Assembly (NCBI GenBank): GCA_011523785.1
Contig: WTFW01000193.1
Span: forward strand, 1 to 62,352
Direction of reading: 5' to 3'
Source of the DNA: Chloroflexota bacterium
GTDB lineage: Bacteria > Chloroflexota > UBA11872
Length of the DNA stretch: 62,352 nucleotides
A program made the position numbers and the translations under genes. Shown here piece by piece: positions 25,211 through 33,331 of the stretch (the stretch's first letter is position 1; every line of letters begins with the position of its first letter). A model generated the notes under the pieces. That model had not been told where the DNA came from, made no database searches, and saw nothing but the letters and a program-made list of their open reading frames with translations.

Positions 25211-25986
25211 TGGACGACGACAAGTCGAACGATCCGTACGCGCGCATCGCCGACCTGTACGAGGCTGAGCACCGCGGCTGGACCGATGACCTGGATCTGT
25301 ATCGAGCGCTGGCAGCGCGGGCCGGCGACCCGGTGCTGGAACTGGGCTGCGGCTCGGGCCGCGTGGCCATCGCCCTGGCCGACGCCGGGTATGACGTGCG
25401 CGGCATCGATATGTCGGAGGCCATGCTGGCGATTGCGCGGGCCAACGTGGCTGGCCGGCAATTGCGCGTTGCCTTTGCCAGCGGCGACATGCGGCACGTC
25501 GCCAGCCACCGCCAGTTTGGCCTCGTCTTCTGCGCGCTGGACACCCTGTTGCATCTGCAGTCCACCCGCGACGTTCTGGACACAATGGCCTCGGCGCACC
25601 GCGTTCTGCGTGCAGGGGGGCTGCTGGCCTTCGACATCGTGAATCCGACGCCGGAAGTGCTGGCCATGGGCGACCGGGTGGTGCGCCACCAGTCGACCTT
25701 CACAGGCCCAGAAGGCGCTGAGGTCACGCACTTCGTGTCCTGGGACATCGATCCGGACGCTCAAACCATCGAAACAACGCATTTTTACGATTGGCTGAGT
25801 GACGGCGGAGCGGTGCGCCGGCGCACAACGTCTTTCCGGCTGCGCTACCTGGAACGGGACGAGGTGGAAGCGGCACTGCGGGCCGCAGGTTTCAAGAGGC
25901 TGGAACTCTACGGAAGCGAGCAGCTCGATCCCTTCGAGCCAGACAGTGACCGCATGATCGTCGTCGCAACCAAACCCGACGCGTAG
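25210..25986 (+). CDS. Class I SAM-dependent methyltransferase
   Basis: 258 residues from GTG 25210, which shares one base with the preceding TAG. Motif I LELGCGSGR (43-51) binds SAM, with the acidic ribose-binding position in VRGIDMSEAML. ALDTLLHL and VLRAGGLLAFDIVNP are motifs II-III. The C-terminal beta-meander (YDWLSDGGAVRRRTTSFRLRY, split by strands) is of the kind found in small-molecule and glycine/sarcosine-type methyltransferases. The substrate is not readable. It ends the long plus-strand series that started at lexA. Confidence 0.85.
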   Translation: MDDDKSNDPYARIADLYEAEHRGWTDDLDLYRALAARAGDPVLELGCGSGRVAIALADAGYDVRGIDMSEAMLAIARANVAGRQLRVAFASGDMRHVASHRQFGLVFCALDTLLHLQSTRDVLDTMASAHRVLRAGGLLAFDIVNPTPEVLAMGDRVVRHQSTFTGPEGAEVTHFVSWDIDPDAQTIETTHFYDWLSDGGAVRRRTTSFRLRYLERDEVEAALRAAGFKRLELYGSEQLDPFEPDSDRMIVVATKPDA

Positions 25987-25989
25987 GCG

Positions 25990-26913
25990 CTAGAACGACC
26001 AGCGGCCTATCGGCCCGTTGCGGCTTCGCCACGCCCGGTAGGCGCCGAGATCACTGACCAGTCGGAGCGTGGATGCGATTGGTGTCAGCCCCTGGCTTCG
26101 CAGCCGACGAAGCAAGGTCCCGCCGGCCAGCGCCAGGTCAACATCAACCGACGAAAGGCCACGGACCAGTGCCGAGTGAGCGGCCGCACGAACCCAAGCA
26201 TCGACGTCTTGATCTCGCGGGGCGCTTACCATGGCCAGGCGAAGGTCCAGCGAGCCACCGGCGGCGGGTATCAACGGATCCGGGTCACAGAGCAGCGTGA
26301 CGTTGGATCCAATGAGTACGTAGCTCGCCGATGACTGCGGCTGAGCATTGATCTTGGCGGCAAGTGTCGGTTCGCGGCCCGGGATTTGGTCGTTGAGGTC
26401 CGAGCACGCGACTTCTCGCCAGGTGCCTGGCTGGACTGGCCCAGTGAGTTTCGCGGCCGCGCCACGCAGACGAACCGTGAGATCGGCCGGACGAAAGCCA
26501 CGGCGTGCGTACATCCCCACGGCGCCTACCGCCGATGGCGCCGCCTCCATGCCAGTGACCGGGCGCCCGCCGGCCTGCAGAAACTCGATCGCGCAGTCCG
26601 TCAACGCGGCGCCCACCCCGGCGCCACGAAAGTCTGGCGCGACGCCCAGGCCGGCAAACCAGGCCGCTTCAGGCTCGACCACCGCAAACACGGCGCCAAC
26701 CGGGCCGTAACCGGGGACCTCGGCAATCCAGGCGGCCGCGGAACCCTGACGCCACCGGCGAACACGGCTCGCGGTCAGCGGCAGATCGGGACCGACCGCC
26801 GACGCAATCGCTCCGGCGTCGGGCGTTCCGTACGCGGCGCGCAGCAACCGGGCCGCCGCCTCGGCGTCATCGTCGCGCATGCGACGGACCCTTGCGCGCG
26901 TGTTTTGGTTCAA
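25990..26913 (-). CDS. GNAT family N-acetyltransferase with C-terminal extension
   Basis: An acetyl-CoA-binding GNAT domain (about residues 1-170) starts at RVRRMRDDDAEAAARLL and has the A-motif APDFRGAGVGAALTD (Q/RxxGxG/A loop), then GMYARRGFRP. The remaining 140 residues form a second domain without a clear motif (LRLAMVSAPRDQDVDAW; LRSQGLTPIASTLRLV), possibly a degenerate second GNAT. I use TTG 26913. The frame is open to ATG 27000, but that would overlap the divergent aminotransferase start. Substrate unknown. Confidence 0.72.
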   Translation of the reverse strand: MNQNTRARVRRMRDDDAEAAARLLRAAYGTPDAGAIASAVGPDLPLTASRVRRWRQGSAAAWIAEVPGYGPVGAVFAVVEPEAAWFAGLGVAPDFRGAGVGAALTDCAIEFLQAGGRPVTGMEAAPSAVGAVGMYARRGFRPADLTVRLRGAAAKLTGPVQPGTWREVACSDLNDQIPGREPTLAAKINAQPQSSASYVLIGSNVTLLCDPDPLIPAAGGSLDLRLAMVSAPRDQDVDAWVRAAAHSALVRGLSSVDVDLALAGGTLLRRLRSQGLTPIASTLRLVSDLGAYRAWRSRNGPIGRWSF

Positions 26914-26924
26914 GGCAGCCACGA

Positions 26925-26930
26925 TAGAAT
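26925..26930 (+). promoter_or_regulatory. Candidate -10 element upstream of the aminotransferase
   Basis: TAGAAT at 26925-26930, about 60 nt before the aminotransferase ATG. T-rich TGTTTTGG at 26901-26908 could contain a weak -35. The hexamer equals those before the AAA ATPase gene and pdxS. Confidence 0.35.
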
Positions 26931-26989
26931 CCGTACGGCGGCCCTCAAGCAGCCGCAGTTTGTCCCCCCCGAAACGAATTGCCACACCC

Positions 26990-28177
26990 ATGACCACCAT
27001 GCCTCATCCCGACCTGGCCGGCGCCATGAGCCGTCTGGGCACCGAGACCGCCTTCTCAGTCCTGGCGCGAGCCAAGGCCCTGGAACGCGAAGGTCGCGAC
27101 ATCATTCACCTGGAGATTGGGGAGCCGGACTTTGACACGCCGGCCAACATCATTGAAGCGGCCAAGCGGGCACTGGACGAGGGATTCACGCACTACGGAC
27201 CGTCGGCCGGGATTCCCGAGGCCCGGGAGGCCATCGCCACGGACGTGGCCGAGTCGCGAGGGATCGAGGTCGCACCTGAGCAGGTCGTCATCACGCCGGG
27301 CGCCAAGCCGATCATGTACTTCGGGATCACGGCGCTGTGCGGTCCGGGAGACGAAGTGATCTATCCGGACCCGGGCTTCCCGATTTACGAGTCGGTGATC
27401 CGGTTCGTGGGCGCCACGCCGGTGCCGGTGGCACTGCGGCCGGAGAACCATTTCCGGCTGGATTTGGACGAATTGAAGGCCAAACTCTCCGACCGAACCA
27501 AGCTGCTGATTCTCAATTCGCCGCAGAATCCGACCGGCGGCGTGCTGCCACCGGAGGACATTGCCGCCATCGCGGATCTCGTCGTGGACCGGCCGCTCTA
27601 TGTGCTGAGCGATGAGATATACGGGCGAATCATGTACGGCGAGGTGGAGCACGCTTCAATTGCGGCACGCCCGGGAATGGCCGACAAGACGATGATCCTC
27701 GACGGCTTCTCGAAGACGTACGCCATGACCGGCTGGCGGCTGGGCTACGGCGTCATGAACGCGGGGCTGGCCGAGGCCGTGGCCCAGCTGCAAACCAACT
27801 GCACCAGTTGCACCGCCGCGTTTATCCAGATGGCGGGAATCGAAGCGCTTACCGGGCCGCAGGACGCCGTGGACGACTTTGTGGCCGAATTCCAGCGGCG
27901 GCGCGATGTCATCGTCGATGGGCTCAACAGCCTGGAAGGCGTGGACTGCCAGCGGCCGGCCGGCGCCTTCTACGTGTTTCCGCAGCTCAGCGGATTTCGC
28001 ATCAGCACCGACGAGATCGCCGATCGCCTGCTGAACGAAGCGGGCGTGGCGGTGCTAGCGGGAACCGCCTTTGGCGCGGTGGGCGCCGACTCGTTGCGCC
28101 TGTCATTCGCAAACTCTGTCGAAAACCTGGAGCGCGCCGTGGAGCGCATGCGCCCCGTGCTGGCCGCCTGCCGCTAG
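26990..28177 (+). CDS. PLP-dependent aminotransferase, class I/II
   Basis: Fold-type I aminotransferase of 395 residues from ATG 26990. The N-terminal arm shows IIHLEIGEPDFDTP, then HYGPSAGIPEAREAIA, the NPTGG loop (SPQNPTGG), the YVLSDEIYG aspartate/tyrosine that hold the PLP ring, and the Schiff-base lysine (about K242) in DGFSKTYAMTGWRLGY. The substrate-carboxylate arginine lies in SLRLSFANS. This is the aspartate/aromatic or alanine aminotransferase group; the amino donor is not certain. It converges on darA. Confidence 0.92.
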   Translation: MTTMPHPDLAGAMSRLGTETAFSVLARAKALEREGRDIIHLEIGEPDFDTPANIIEAAKRALDEGFTHYGPSAGIPEAREAIATDVAESRGIEVAPEQVVITPGAKPIMYFGITALCGPGDEVIYPDPGFPIYESVIRFVGATPVPVALRPENHFRLDLDELKAKLSDRTKLLILNSPQNPTGGVLPPEDIAAIADLVVDRPLYVLSDEIYGRIMYGEVEHASIAARPGMADKTMILDGFSKTYAMTGWRLGYGVMNAGLAEAVAQLQTNCTSCTAAFIQMAGIEALTGPQDAVDDFVAEFQRRRDVIVDGLNSLEGVDCQRPAGAFYVFPQLSGFRISTDEIADRLLNEAGVAVLAGTAFGAVGADSLRLSFANSVENLERAVERMRPVLAACR

Positions 28178-28193
28178 GCCCGCGCGGCGCCGG

Positions 28194-28523
28194 CTAGATC
28201 TGTTCGACGCGATCGAGGTCAAACATGAACATGGTGGCCCCACCGACCTGAACCTCGACCGGGAAAGGCAATCGGGCGTCCCCTGAATCCTGCACCGACT
28301 GAGCGGGACTAACGATCTGCATGCGGGTTGTCGCATTGCGCCGCACGATGCCGAGCAGGGAACCGATTCGATCCTCGTCGACGCCAATGATGAAGGTCGT
28401 GTTGCCTTCGCGCAGGAATCCTCCCGCGGTCGGTACCCGCGTGAACCGAAATCCGCCTGAGACGAGCGCGTCGGCCAGCAGGTCCGCATCCGGCTCCTGC
28501 ACGATCCCGAAGAAGAGCTTCAG
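28194..28523 (-). CDS. darA: Cyclic di-AMP receptor-like protein (DarA/PstA, PII-like)
   Basis: Small PII-like trimeric signal receptor. VQEPDADLLADALVSGGFRF, then TAGGFLREGNTTFIIGVDED and NATTRMQIV, match the DarA/PstA (YaaQ, DUF970) family that binds c-di-AMP. The only standard start, GTG 28502, cuts the first beta strand. An in-frame CTG at 28523 gives (M)KLFFGIVQEPDAD, which fits the family N-terminus (KLIxAIVQ), and GGA lies 7 nt upstream. I therefore use CTG; the product is 109 residues. It lies directly after tmk, the same order as in Firmicutes, and is in the same frame as tmk. Confidence 0.85.
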   Translation of the reverse strand: MKLFFGIVQEPDADLLADALVSGGFRFTRVPTAGGFLREGNTTFIIGVDEDRIGSLLGIVRRNATTRMQIVSPAQSVQDSGDARLPFPVEVQVGGATMFMFDLDRVEQI

Positions 28524-28565
28524 CTGAGATCCAATCAGGCAGGCCTGGGACGCGTCGCGGGCAGC

Positions 28566-29279
28566 TTACGCGATGCTGAGCGGCAGAAGGCGCTGAACGG
28601 GTGAGGTGACTCGCCGGAGTTCGCGGGCGTCGACTTCGGGCTGCACGCGACTCAGGATGTCGGCGGCAATGTCTTGTGGTGGGTTCAGCCCGTCCACCAC
28701 CAGCCATCGGTCGGGATCGTCGGCCGCCTGGTCCAGGTAGGAATTTCGCACGCGCCGGTGAAACGGCAACCCGTGCCAATTGATGCCGCCAGCCTTTTCC
28801 CAGTCCACATTGCGGTGGCTGAGGCTTCGTTTCAGCCCCGCCTCGACCTCAACGTCCAAGAGAACTGTCACGGCAGGCGTGACGCCCTGGATAGCGAAGG
28901 AGGTCAGGATTTCAAGGTCGCGTCGGCGCAGGCGAAAACCGCCGCCCTGGTAGGCGCGGGTCGAGGCGGCAAAGCGATCGCAGATGACGACCCCACCACG
29001 TTCGAGGTGCGGTCGGATGCGTTCCGTCACATGCTGCGAGCGGGCGGCCGACATGAGCAACGCCTGCACTCGTGGGTCCACCGCCTGCATGTCCTGTTCC
29101 TGGAGCAGCAGGCGCCGAAGGCGTTCGCCCAACGGGGTTCCGCCAGGCTCTCGAGTCAGGTCCACGTCAAACCCTTGCTGACGAAGCGCGTCACCCAGCA
29201 ACTGGGCCTGCGTCGTCTTGCCGCTGCCCTCGGGGCCTTCGAAGACGATGAACAGTCCGGCCGGTTTCTCGTCGGTCAT
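28566..29279 (-). CDS. tmk: Thymidylate kinase
   Basis: dTMP kinase, essential for dTTP synthesis. 237 residues from ATG 29279, which overlaps the upstream stop (ATGA). P-loop EGPEGSGKTT (14-23), LTREPGGTPLGERLR with the DRX-type dTMP-binding arginine, VICDRFAASTRAYQGGG, and a lid region around RNVDWEKAGG. The longer open frame up to 29414 lies inside the upstream gene and has no family similarity. Slightly longer than E. coli Tmk (213 aa), with an extended C-terminus. Confidence 0.93.
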   Translation of the reverse strand: MTDEKPAGLFIVFEGPEGSGKTTQAQLLGDALRQQGFDVDLTREPGGTPLGERLRRLLLQEQDMQAVDPRVQALLMSAARSQHVTERIRPHLERGGVVICDRFAASTRAYQGGGFRLRRRDLEILTSFAIQGVTPAVTVLLDVEVEAGLKRSLSHRNVDWEKAGGINWHGLPFHRRVRNSYLDQAADDPDRWLVVDGLNPPQDIAADILSRVQPEVDARELRRVTSPVQRLLPLSIA

Positions 29280-30763
29280 ACGAGTCTCGGCCGTGAACTG
29301 AGGGGTGTACGCAAGTGCTGGCGGGGAGCACCGTTGCCGCGCGCGGTCGCGTTCGGCTGAGCCGGCTGCGGCGGCTCTTCGGGGCCTTCCATGTCGAGCA
29401 GGGTCGCCAAGCAAGCTTCCATTTGCGTCACCGTGTTGTTTCGCAATACGTAGACCGGGACGCCGCGGGCCTCGGCATCCCGCAGGACACGAGCGCGTTT
29501 GCGGTGAAAGCTGCGTAGCGTGACGACGACATCGGCCTGGGCCAGGTGGCGCACCAGCCGGACCATGTCGGTCGCACTGTTGGCGATCGCGTGTTCCAGG
29601 CGACTGCGGCTGACCCCGAAGGGAAACACACGAAGGCGCCCGTCGTCCCCAGGGTCGTCGACGGGGTCCTTTGGCTGGGGCAAAGTGTTCTCCACGCTCA
29701 CGCGGGCTTCAGCGTTGGTGTCGCGCAGCACGCGGCCATCGGGCAACCGCATGCGCGACTCGGCGCGCACCGCCCCGCCACGAAGGATGGCGTCGACCGA
29801 GCCAGCCACGTTGTGGTGGATGACAAAGGCGTCTCTCGAGTGCAATTCGATCAGCGTGTCGAAGGTCGGAGGCGAGCGTCGCTCGAGCACGGTTTTCTGC
29901 GTGCGGCGGCGGCGGGCCTCGTCGTCGCTGAGGGTTACGGATTCGACGCCGCCGACGAGGTCGCTCAGCAAGGGATTGAGGAGCACGTTGTCGAGCGTCT
30001 GGCCGTGTGCGGTGGCAATGAGACGCACCCCGCGTTCGGCGATCGTGCGGGCCGCCTCGGCTTCGAGATCGGTCCCGATTTCGTCCACCACGATGACCTC
30101 GGGCATGTGATTCTCGACCGCCTCAATCATGACGCGGTGCTGACGATCCGGGGCGGCCACCTGCATGCGCCGGGCACGGCCGATGCCGGGGTGGGGAATG
30201 TCGCCGTCGCCGCCGATCTCGTTCGAGGTATCAACGATGACGACGCGAGCACCGTGATCGTTGGCCAGCACGCGCGCCATCTCGCGCAGCATGGTGGTCT
30301 TGCCCACGCCGGGAGGTCCGAGGAGCAGCAGGCTGCGGTCACCGGCGACGATGTCCCGAACAATCGCGGTGGTGCCGTGGAGGGCACGCCCGCGTCGAAC
30401 CGTCAGGCCGACCACTCGACCCGATCGATTGCGAATTGCAGAGAAGCGATGCAGGGTTCCCGGCACGCCGGCCCGGTTGTCGTCTGTGAACTCGCCGATG
30501 GCCTCCACAACCGCCGCGATATGCCCGGCTTCGACCTTCCAGGGCAGCAGACGCTCGGATCCGTCGCTGATACGAACCTCAGGTACGCGGCCAAGGTCGA
30601 GCACGATCTCGACGACCTCGGTCCAGCCAGCCACGGTGCGTAGGTCGTCCTGCAGTCTGTCCGGCAATGCGGCGACCAGGTCCCTGAGTTCCTCATCATC
30701 CCCCGACCGAATGTGCGGTGCGTCAACCGCCTGCGGAGGCTGCAGTAGTTCAGGGCTTGCCAC
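29276..30763 (-). CDS. R3H / SpoIIIAA-like (Ycf45 type) AAA ATPase
   Basis: 495 residues. An N-terminal helical region is followed by a RecA/AAA-like ATPase core with Walker A LLGPPGVGKTTM (about 147), Walker B EVIVVDEIGTDLEAEA and the sensor LIATAHGQTLDN. That is the core of the SpoIIIAA/Ycf45 family. The C-terminal part (RLEHAIANSATDMVRLVRHL; VYVLRNNTVTQMEACLATLL) corresponds to the single-strand nucleic-acid-binding R3H-containing half. Function in non-sporulating bacteria is not established. It is tightly packed between an acetyltransferase gene (6 nt) and tmk (4-nt overlap). Confidence 0.85.
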   Translation of the reverse strand: MASPELLQPPQAVDAPHIRSGDDEELRDLVAALPDRLQDDLRTVAGWTEVVEIVLDLGRVPEVRISDGSERLLPWKVEAGHIAAVVEAIGEFTDDNRAGVPGTLHRFSAIRNRSGRVVGLTVRRGRALHGTTAIVRDIVAGDRSLLLLGPPGVGKTTMLREMARVLANDHGARVVIVDTSNEIGGDGDIPHPGIGRARRMQVAAPDRQHRVMIEAVENHMPEVIVVDEIGTDLEAEAARTIAERGVRLIATAHGQTLDNVLLNPLLSDLVGGVESVTLSDDEARRRRTQKTVLERRSPPTFDTLIELHSRDAFVIHHNVAGSVDAILRGGAVRAESRMRLPDGRVLRDTNAEARVSVENTLPQPKDPVDDPGDDGRLRVFPFGVSRSRLEHAIANSATDMVRLVRHLAQADVVVTLRSFHRKRARVLRDAEARGVPVYVLRNNTVTQMEACLATLLDMEGPEEPPQPAQPNATARGNGAPRQHLRTPLSSRPRLV

Positions 30764-30769
30764 GCCGAC

Positions 30770-31753
30770 CTAGCTCGTCGCCCTGTCGAGTGCCTGTGCC
30801 GGCACTTCAGCCGCTATCCGCACCGTCATGTGCTTGACCAGCAACTCGCGTTCCTCGGTCATTGCGAAGCCCTCAGCCTCGGCGGCGCGTCGCAACGCAT
30901 CTTCGTGGGCGTGTACGACGACGCGAACCGGCAGTCGCCGCGTGTCCATGAGCGACCACACGGCAAAGCGCAACAGCTGGCGCGTCAGCGCTGCGCGTCG
31001 CGGATGAACCATCAGCGCCGCCGTGTGGCGTCCTCGGGCGCCGGCATGCACGCGCAACCAGCCATCAAGTCCGCGCTCGCCGTCGACGACGAATTCCTGG
31101 GGCCCTGGTCTCCCACCAAGCAGCGAGAACCGGCGACGAGACAACGTGGGGCGTTCGCCGCCCGGCGATTCCGCCAGTTGCAAAGCTGCCGGCGTGATGG
31201 TGCGGTAGAGCTGGGAGATGTCCCAGGCGTCCGCCTGCTCCACATTCCGAAGACCGGCGATATCTCCCGGATCGGCGATCGGGCCAGGGCGACGCGTGTA
31301 CACGTCCTCGCTGACCGCGCCGACAAAGCCCAGGCGTCCAAACACGTCGCGAAAACGGCTGTCACGCGGCAGGCGGGCAAAGACGCTGACATAGCCGCGT
31401 CCAGCGGCATCCAACGTCAGGCGTTCCAGCAGTGCCTCGCAGGCCGCGAGTTCAATGGACTCGGGGGAGGCATTTTCGGCCGTCAGGGCGATGGTGAGCG
31501 CGGAGACATTGGCCCGACGCCGGTCGGGAACCAGTTCCGCCAGCGCGAAGCCCAGCAAGTCGTCGCCAGTCCACGCCGCGTAGCCCTGGACGTCCGGCAC
31601 CAGGCCGGGAAGCGTGGCCGCCAGGGCCATGAGCGCCGGGGGGGTTGGTCCGGCCACGGGCGTCACGTGCTCACGTGGACCTGTCGTGAGAATGAAGTTG
31701 CGCGCCAGCGCCGGCGCGTGCCAGGGGCGGAGTCGCGAGACCCGCGGCGTCAC
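30770..31753 (-). CDS. GNAT-type acetyltransferase, divergent
   Basis: 327 residues, GTG start overlapping the pdxT stop (GTGA). Two halves with GNAT-like strand/helix patterns are visible: a first (LLGFALAELVPDRRRANVSAL, with a terminal GYVSVFARLPRDSRF and GRLGFVGAVSEDVYTR) and a second (GLDGWLRVHAGARGRHTAALM; RRAAEAEGFAMTEERELLVKH). The canonical Q/RxxGxG/A loop is not clear, so catalytic competence is uncertain. Substrate unknown. Operon position between pdxT and the R3H gene gives no obvious clue. Confidence 0.65.
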   Translation of the reverse strand: MTPRVSRLRPWHAPALARNFILTTGPREHVTPVAGPTPPALMALAATLPGLVPDVQGYAAWTGDDLLGFALAELVPDRRRANVSALTIALTAENASPESIELAACEALLERLTLDAAGRGYVSVFARLPRDSRFRDVFGRLGFVGAVSEDVYTRRPGPIADPGDIAGLRNVEQADAWDISQLYRTITPAALQLAESPGGERPTLSRRRFSLLGGRPGPQEFVVDGERGLDGWLRVHAGARGRHTAALMVHPRRAALTRQLLRFAVWSLMDTRRLPVRVVVHAHEDALRRAAEAEGFAMTEERELLVKHMTVRIAAEVPAQALDRATS

Positions 31754-32328
31754 GCCTGTCCGGCCATTTCGACAAAGCTGGCGTGCAGCCGCGTATCTCC
31801 GGTCAGCTCGGGATGGAAAGCCGTGCCGAAGAGCCGACCGCGCCGGACCGCCACAATCGTTCCGTCCTCAAGTCGGCTCAGCACTTGAACACCGGGTCCG
31901 ACGTCGCGCACGACGGGCGCGCGAATGAAGACCGCGGGGAATGGACCGCCGCTAATGCCCTCGATTTCGAGATCCGTTTCAAAGCTGTCGGTCTGCCGGC
32001 CGAAGGCGTTGCGCTCCACGGTTATGTCAAGCAAATTGAGTAACGGCTGGCAGCGGCCGACATCCCGCGCCATGAGAATCAATCCGGCGCAGGTGCCCCA
32101 GATCGGCTTTCCGGACTGGGCAAGGTCACGGATCGGCTCGCGGAAACCGTAGCGCTCCATCAGCTTGCCGATGGTGGTGCTCTCGCCGCCGGGAATGATC
32201 AATCCGGCGATCCCGTCCATGTCGGACGTCTGCCGTACTTCCACGGGTTCGGCGTCAAGCCTGCCGAGCATGGCGCCATGTTCGGCGAAATCGCCTTGAA
32301 GCGCGAGGACGCCAATGCGAACGCTCAC
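31750..32328 (-). CDS. pdxT: PLP synthase glutaminase subunit PdxT
   Basis: Class I glutamine amidotransferase that supplies ammonia to PdxS in the DXP-independent vitamin B6 pathway. 192 residues. IGVLALQGDFAEH at the N-terminus, the oxyanion segment IPGGEST, the nucleophile C80 in WGTCAGLI, and the H172/E174 pair in FHPEL. Length and all catalytic residues are normal. It begins 15 nt after the pdxS stop. Confidence 0.96.
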   Translation of the reverse strand: MSVRIGVLALQGDFAEHGAMLGRLDAEPVEVRQTSDMDGIAGLIIPGGESTTIGKLMERYGFREPIRDLAQSGKPIWGTCAGLILMARDVGRCQPLLNLLDITVERNAFGRQTDSFETDLEIEGISGGPFPAVFIRAPVVRDVGPGVQVLSRLEDGTIVAVRRGRLFGTAFHPELTGDTRLHASFVEMAGQA

Positions 32329-32343
32329 GCGTGCCTCGTGTCG

Positions 32344-33243
32344 TTACCACCCGCGACCGGCAAGCATCTCCTCGGGCTGAAGCGAGCTGTTGGCGATACC
32401 AACCATCGGCTCACCGAGATTTCGCGAGACCTCCGCGACGAGCGCCGAGTCCTCGAAGTTCGTGGTGGCTTCCACGATTGCTCGGGCGCGCTGGGCGGGA
32501 TCCCCGGACTTGAAGATTCCGCTGCCTACGAAGTTGCCGTCACAGCCAAGTCGCATCATCAGCGCGGCGTCGGCCGGAGTGGCGATGCCACCGGCGGCGA
32601 AGTTGACGACCGGCATTCGGCCCAGCTCGGCGGCCTCCTGCACCAGGTGCAACGGGGCCTGAATGTCTTTCGCGTAGGCGTACAACTCGTCCGGCCGCAT
32701 GTGTTGGATCTGTCGCAACTCCGACATGACCCGGCGCATGTGGCGGACGGCCTCGACGACATCGCCGGTACCGGCTTCACCCTTGGTACGAATCATGGCG
32801 GCGCCTTCGCCGATGCGGCGCAGCGCCTCGCCGAGGTTTCGGCATCCGCAGACAAACGGCACGTCGAATCCGGACTTGGCGACGTGGTGCTCCTCGTCGG
32901 CGGGCGTCAGGACTTCAGACTCGTCGATGTAGTCCACACCGAGCGATTGCAGGACCTCGGCCTCCACAAAGTGGCCAATCCGGCACTTCGCCATGACCGG
33001 GATGGTGACCGCGGCCTGGATCTCCAGGATCTTTTCCGGGTCCGCCATGCGGGCCACGCCGCCCTCGGCGCGGATGTCGGCCGGCACGCGCTCCAGGGCC
33101 ATCACGGCCGCGGCGCCAGCGTCTTCCGCAATCCGGGCCTGCTCAGCGGTGACGACGTCCATGATGACGCCGCCCTTGAGCATCTGCGCCAGGCCGCGCT
33201 TGACGGTTTCGGTGTTCTTGCTGACAGAGCCGTTGGAACTCAT
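32344..33243 (-). CDS. pdxS: PLP synthase lyase subunit PdxS
   Basis: Catalytic subunit of PLP synthase, condensing ribose 5-phosphate, glyceraldehyde 3-phosphate and ammonia. 299 residues, (beta/alpha)8 barrel. Diagnostic segments are [34 protein letters not shown] (catalytic lysine), the second active lysine in [14 protein letters not shown] and [19 protein letters not shown] 33243 is first of the tight operon pdxS-pdxT-GNAT-R3H-tmk-darA. Confidence 0.97.
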   Translation of the reverse strand: MSSNGSVSKNTETVKRGLAQMLKGGVIMDVVTAEQARIAEDAGAAAVMALERVPADIRAEGGVARMADPEKILEIQAAVTIPVMAKCRIGHFVEAEVLQSLGVDYIDESEVLTPADEEHHVAKSGFDVPFVCGCRNLGEALRRIGEGAAMIRTKGEAGTGDVVEAVRHMRRVMSELRQIQHMRPDELYAYAKDIQAPLHLVQEAAELGRMPVVNFAAGGIATPADAALMMRLGCDGNFVGSGIFKSGDPAQRARAIVEATTNFEDSALVAEVSRNLGEPMVGIANSSLQPEEMLAGRGW

Positions 33244-33270
33244 GGCTACCCCAGACGCATCTCCGCGATG

Positions 33271-33312
33271 GAGTCTCTAGCTCCTGATTGGAGACTCTTA
33301 GCCCACATTCTA
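33271..33312 (-). promoter_or_regulatory. Leader region of pdxS: -10 element and inverted repeat
   Basis: On the minus strand a TAGAAT (33312-33307) is followed by an inverted repeat GAGTCTC (33297-33291) / GAGACTC (33277-33271) with a 13-nt loop, ending 27 nt before the pdxS ATG. The repeat would be in the transcript leader, so it could be a protein operator or an RNA hairpin. No -35 is clear. Confidence 0.4.
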
Positions 33313-33331
33313 GCGTGAGCGGACGCCAGAC

